A stretch of DNA of 42,230 bases from Thermodesulfobacteriota bacterium (lineage in GTDB: Bacteria > Desulfobacterota > DSM-4660 > Desulfatiglandales > Desulfatiglandaceae). The translations under genes and the position numbers were made by a program. Position 1 is the stretch's first letter. Each line of letters opens with the position of its first letter. The notes below the pieces were generated by a model, which was not told the DNA's origin, ran no database searches, and saw only the letters and a program-made list of their open reading frames with translations. The stretch lies in NCBI GenBank assembly GCA_030837545.1, contig JAUPKI010000024.1:1-42230 (forward strand), read 5' to 3'. This document shows, one piece after another, positions 39,966 to 42,230 of the stretch.

Positions 39966-40464
39966 TTAGCACCTGTTCGCCATATTTTCAGCCATTTGAA
40001 TCAAATTTACCATAAGCTCCGGATAGATGTAAAGGCCTTCGATCCATCTCATGGCCTCGGTATCTGGAGCCTTTGCAAGGTAAATTTGGGTTGTTTGCAT
40101 GGCGTAATCCCGCAGGGCGTGATTGCTCACGATCTCCTAAGAGATGATGGGTCTGGCCCGGAACATCTTTCTTAGCATCGGGTTGTCGGAGGGGTTGCGG
40201 AAATCTGTATTGATATTGGCTCTGATAAAGTTGAAGAAGGTTGAGAGGTGGGCATATTTGATGCGCTTGGTTTGTTGTTTCTTCCCTTCGGTGATTCCGT
40301 TCAGAAATTCCAGGATCTCGTCAGTGGTAACGCTTTCGATGCTCCTTTCTCCGAAATCCTGGTTAAACCTGGAGAGGAGTGCCTCATACGACCTGACCGT
40401 ATTTTTTTTGTGAATTGAACCTGTGGTACTCCAGCTAGAGTTTCCCCGCTTCTTTGATTTCCAT
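39966..40464 (-). pseudogene. Tyrosine recombinase/integrase remnant lacking its catalytic core
   Basis: Own translation: MEIKEAGKL*LEYHRFNSQKK, frame change at A8 run, NTVRSYEALLSRFNQDFGERSIESVTTDEILEFLNGITEGKKQQTKRIKYAHLSTFFNFIRANINTDFRNPSDNPMLRKMFRARPIIS*EIVSNHALRDYAMQTTQIYLAKAPDTEAMRWIEGLY. aaggaggg precedes the ATG. Confidence 0.85.
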
Positions 40465-40861
40465 TTTTCGCCCTCCTTGTGTTGGGGTTAATAATGCCAT
40501 GGTGTCACGGTAACTATATGATGCCTTGGCAGGATTTGTAAGGAGATGGCGTAAGAACGAGCCGGTTGGTGTTAAGAGGAACCGGCATCCTGTTCATACA
40601 CAAGTTCGCTGCTCTATCATGGCGAGTGGCCACAAAATATGGTGGCGTTTCACGACCTCTCAAACTTTGGAGATGTTGAACCTTGTGCCTCTTATGTCAG
40701 GTTCTTGAATCGGTTTCTGCCGTCGGCCGGGCATCATGGAAGGAACCGATCCAAATGACTTCTTCAACTCGGTGGGCGCCCAGGGGTTTAAGGGGGTTTG
40801 CGAAATTGCTTGAAAACGATCGAGACTTTCAATAATATGGTTGCAAAAGGGGGCAATCACC

Positions 40862-41185
40862 ATGACAGGGACAAAGGGACAGGACCGATTGGATCGACTG
40901 GAGAAATTGGCCGAGGCGATGTTTGCAGGGACCGCTGAGCTGAGGGAATCCCAGGCGACTTATACTCAGGAGCGGAGAGAGGCATGAAAGAAAGATTGAT
41001 GAAGAAATCCTCGCACTAAAAGAAGCCCAGGACAGGACGGATGAGCAGCTTGACAGGACTATCAAGAAACTGGATGATATCGGTCGCCAGCTTGGGGACC
41101 TGAGGCTGGTCCAGGGGGAAGTGGCCGATGAAGGCGGAGTGACCCTTCTGAACCGGGAAGGATTTGAGCCCAGGACGTTCAATTG
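40862..41185 (+). pseudogene. Frameshifted coiled-coil protein remnant, DUF3782/PD-(D/E)XK-associated style
   Basis: MTGTKGQDRLDRLEKLAEAMFAGTAELRESQATYTQERREA* then, in another frame, RHERKIDEEILALKEAQDRTDEQLDRTIKKLDDIGRQLGDLRLVQGEVADEGGVTLLNREGFEPRTFN*. Confidence 0.6.
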
Positions 41186-41255
41186 ATGTTCCTCGGTCCG
41201 GCCATTGATAACCGGTAACGTTGTAAGTTGACTACGGAGGTAGGCGGAGCACAAG

Positions 41256-41501
41256 ATGAAAGCGCATGAGGAATTCATTGTTTCAAACCCGAATGTGATG
41301 ATGGGAAAGCCGGTCATAGCGGGGACCCGGATCACGGTGGAACTTATCCTTGAAAAACTGGCGGCCGGTGAAAAGATTGAGCAAATAACCGAGGCGCATC
41401 CTCGTCTTACGCCCGAATCCATACAGGCGGCGTTATCATTTGCCGCTGAGGCATTAAAGGCAGATGTGGTGTATCCGATTGCCACGGAAACGGCCGCATG
41501 A
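41256..41501 (+). CDS. DUF433-family protein (putative antitoxin)
   Basis: IVSNPNVMMGKPVIAGTRITVELILEKLAAGEKIEQITEAHPRLTPESIQAALSFAAEAL. Confidence 0.92.
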   Translation: MKAHEEFIVSNPNVMMGKPVIAGTRITVELILEKLAAGEKIEQITEAHPRLTPESIQAALSFAAEALKADVVYPIATETAA

Positions 41502-41853
41502 AGTTCGTTGCAGACGAAAGCCTGGATTTTCAGATAGTCGAACGTCTGCGGCAGGACGGTTGGGATGTCTCATATGTTGCCGAGATGGAACCCGGTATTT
41601 CAGATGCCGACGTTCTGCATCTGGCGAACACCAGTAGGCATTAATCATCACATCGGATAGAGATTTCGGAGAATTGATATTTCGCCAGCATCTTGTGTCG
41701 AACGGCATCATCCTGGTCCGATTAGCCGGTTTTACGCCCCAACTTAAAGCGGAGACCGTCTCGTCCGCCATTAATCGCCATCAGGCAGAACTCCCCCATT
41801 CCTTTGTTGTCATCTCCCCGGGTCTTATCCGTATTCGTCGTCAATTGCAGTGA
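41498..41853 (+). pseudogene. DUF5615-like (PIN-fold-like) toxin, frameshifted
   Basis: ATGA overlap with DUF433; MKFVADESLDFQIVERLRQDGWDVSYVAEMEPGISDADVLHLANTSRH* then in another frame ALIITSDRDFGELIFRQHLVSNGIILVRLAGFTPQLKAETVSSAINRHQAELPHSFVVISPGLIRIRRQLQ*. Confidence 0.85.
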
Positions 41854-42230
41854 ATCGCAGTATTTCCTGATTTGCCCCTTTCGGACAAGGAAAAAGAGGG
41901 TATGGATTTTTCTGTGTTTACTGAGTGCTGATGACACCCTCGACTATTTCCCCCCTTCCATTCCACCAGCCTCGGCAACATCTCATTGAACAGCTCCAGA
42001 TCTGTGGCATCCAGACCCCGCAAAAGCACAATCAGCCTTTCCAGCCTGTCTTCCTGTTCACCTTCACCCGATGGGCGGCCCTATTCCTATGTGAACAATT
42101 TGCCGAGACAATGAGTCGCCCATTGCAGATCTTTCCCAAAAAGACACATTGTTTGCCTTGACTTACTCTCTTTCGAGATGTATGAGTTCCGTTCAGCAGG
42201 ATTTTTTCACAGTATGTCTTCTTTGAACCC

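Noticed and set aside
40144-40413. 89-aa + strand ORF listed in the track
   Set aside because: Antisense to the integrase remnant, whose - strand translation is clearly homologous to core-binding domains.
41840-42110. Minus-strand segment GEQEDRLERLIVLLRGLDATDLELFNEMLPRLVEWKGG
   Set aside because: Looks like a protein fragment, but a stop lies just upstream and no family could be named; too weak to call.
1-42230. CRISPR arrays, rRNA genes and intact transposases
   Set aside because: None seen: no regularly spaced repeats, no rRNA-like sequence and no intact transposase motifs were recognised.

Overview
The window looks like a chromosomal segment of a Gram-negative, probably Desulfobacterota-like bacterium (inferred from gene content only). 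Housekeeping and envelope genes include a 5'-truncated thiolase, a CDF transporter, a B12-type radical SAM protein, a CorC/CNNM-like protein, folC, a UvrD/PcrA helicase, a porin, a histidine phosphatase, radA, asd and the selenocysteine tRNA selC. The most interesting regions are: (1) a compact GspE/PilB ATPase - REC/PAS - sensorless MCP - CheW - CheA cluster (17.0-23.3 kb) with no CheR/CheB; (2) three consecutive secreted, Cys-rich proteins (23.4-27.9 kb), two of which have unrelated N-termini but the same ~69-aa C-terminal domain (44 of ~69 positions identical by eye), suggesting a shared surface-sorting or anchoring module; (3) a small AT-rich islet (28.0-29.9 kb) with an unlisted excisionase-type HTH gene and two uncharacterised ORFs; (4) a decayed mobile zone downstream of selC (39.9-42.2 kb) with an integrase pseudogene that has lost its catalytic core, a second frameshifted remnant, and a DUF433/DUF5615-like pair whose toxin is frameshifted; (5) a 1012-aa membrane protein with a PHP-like motif. 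Other observations are a predicted leaderless gene with a consensus promoter, a sigma-54-like site upstream of the porin, a truncated and frameshifted acyl-CoA synthetase, a cation-exchanger fragment and REP-like hairpins. All family assignments come from motif recognition by eye; no searches were run.
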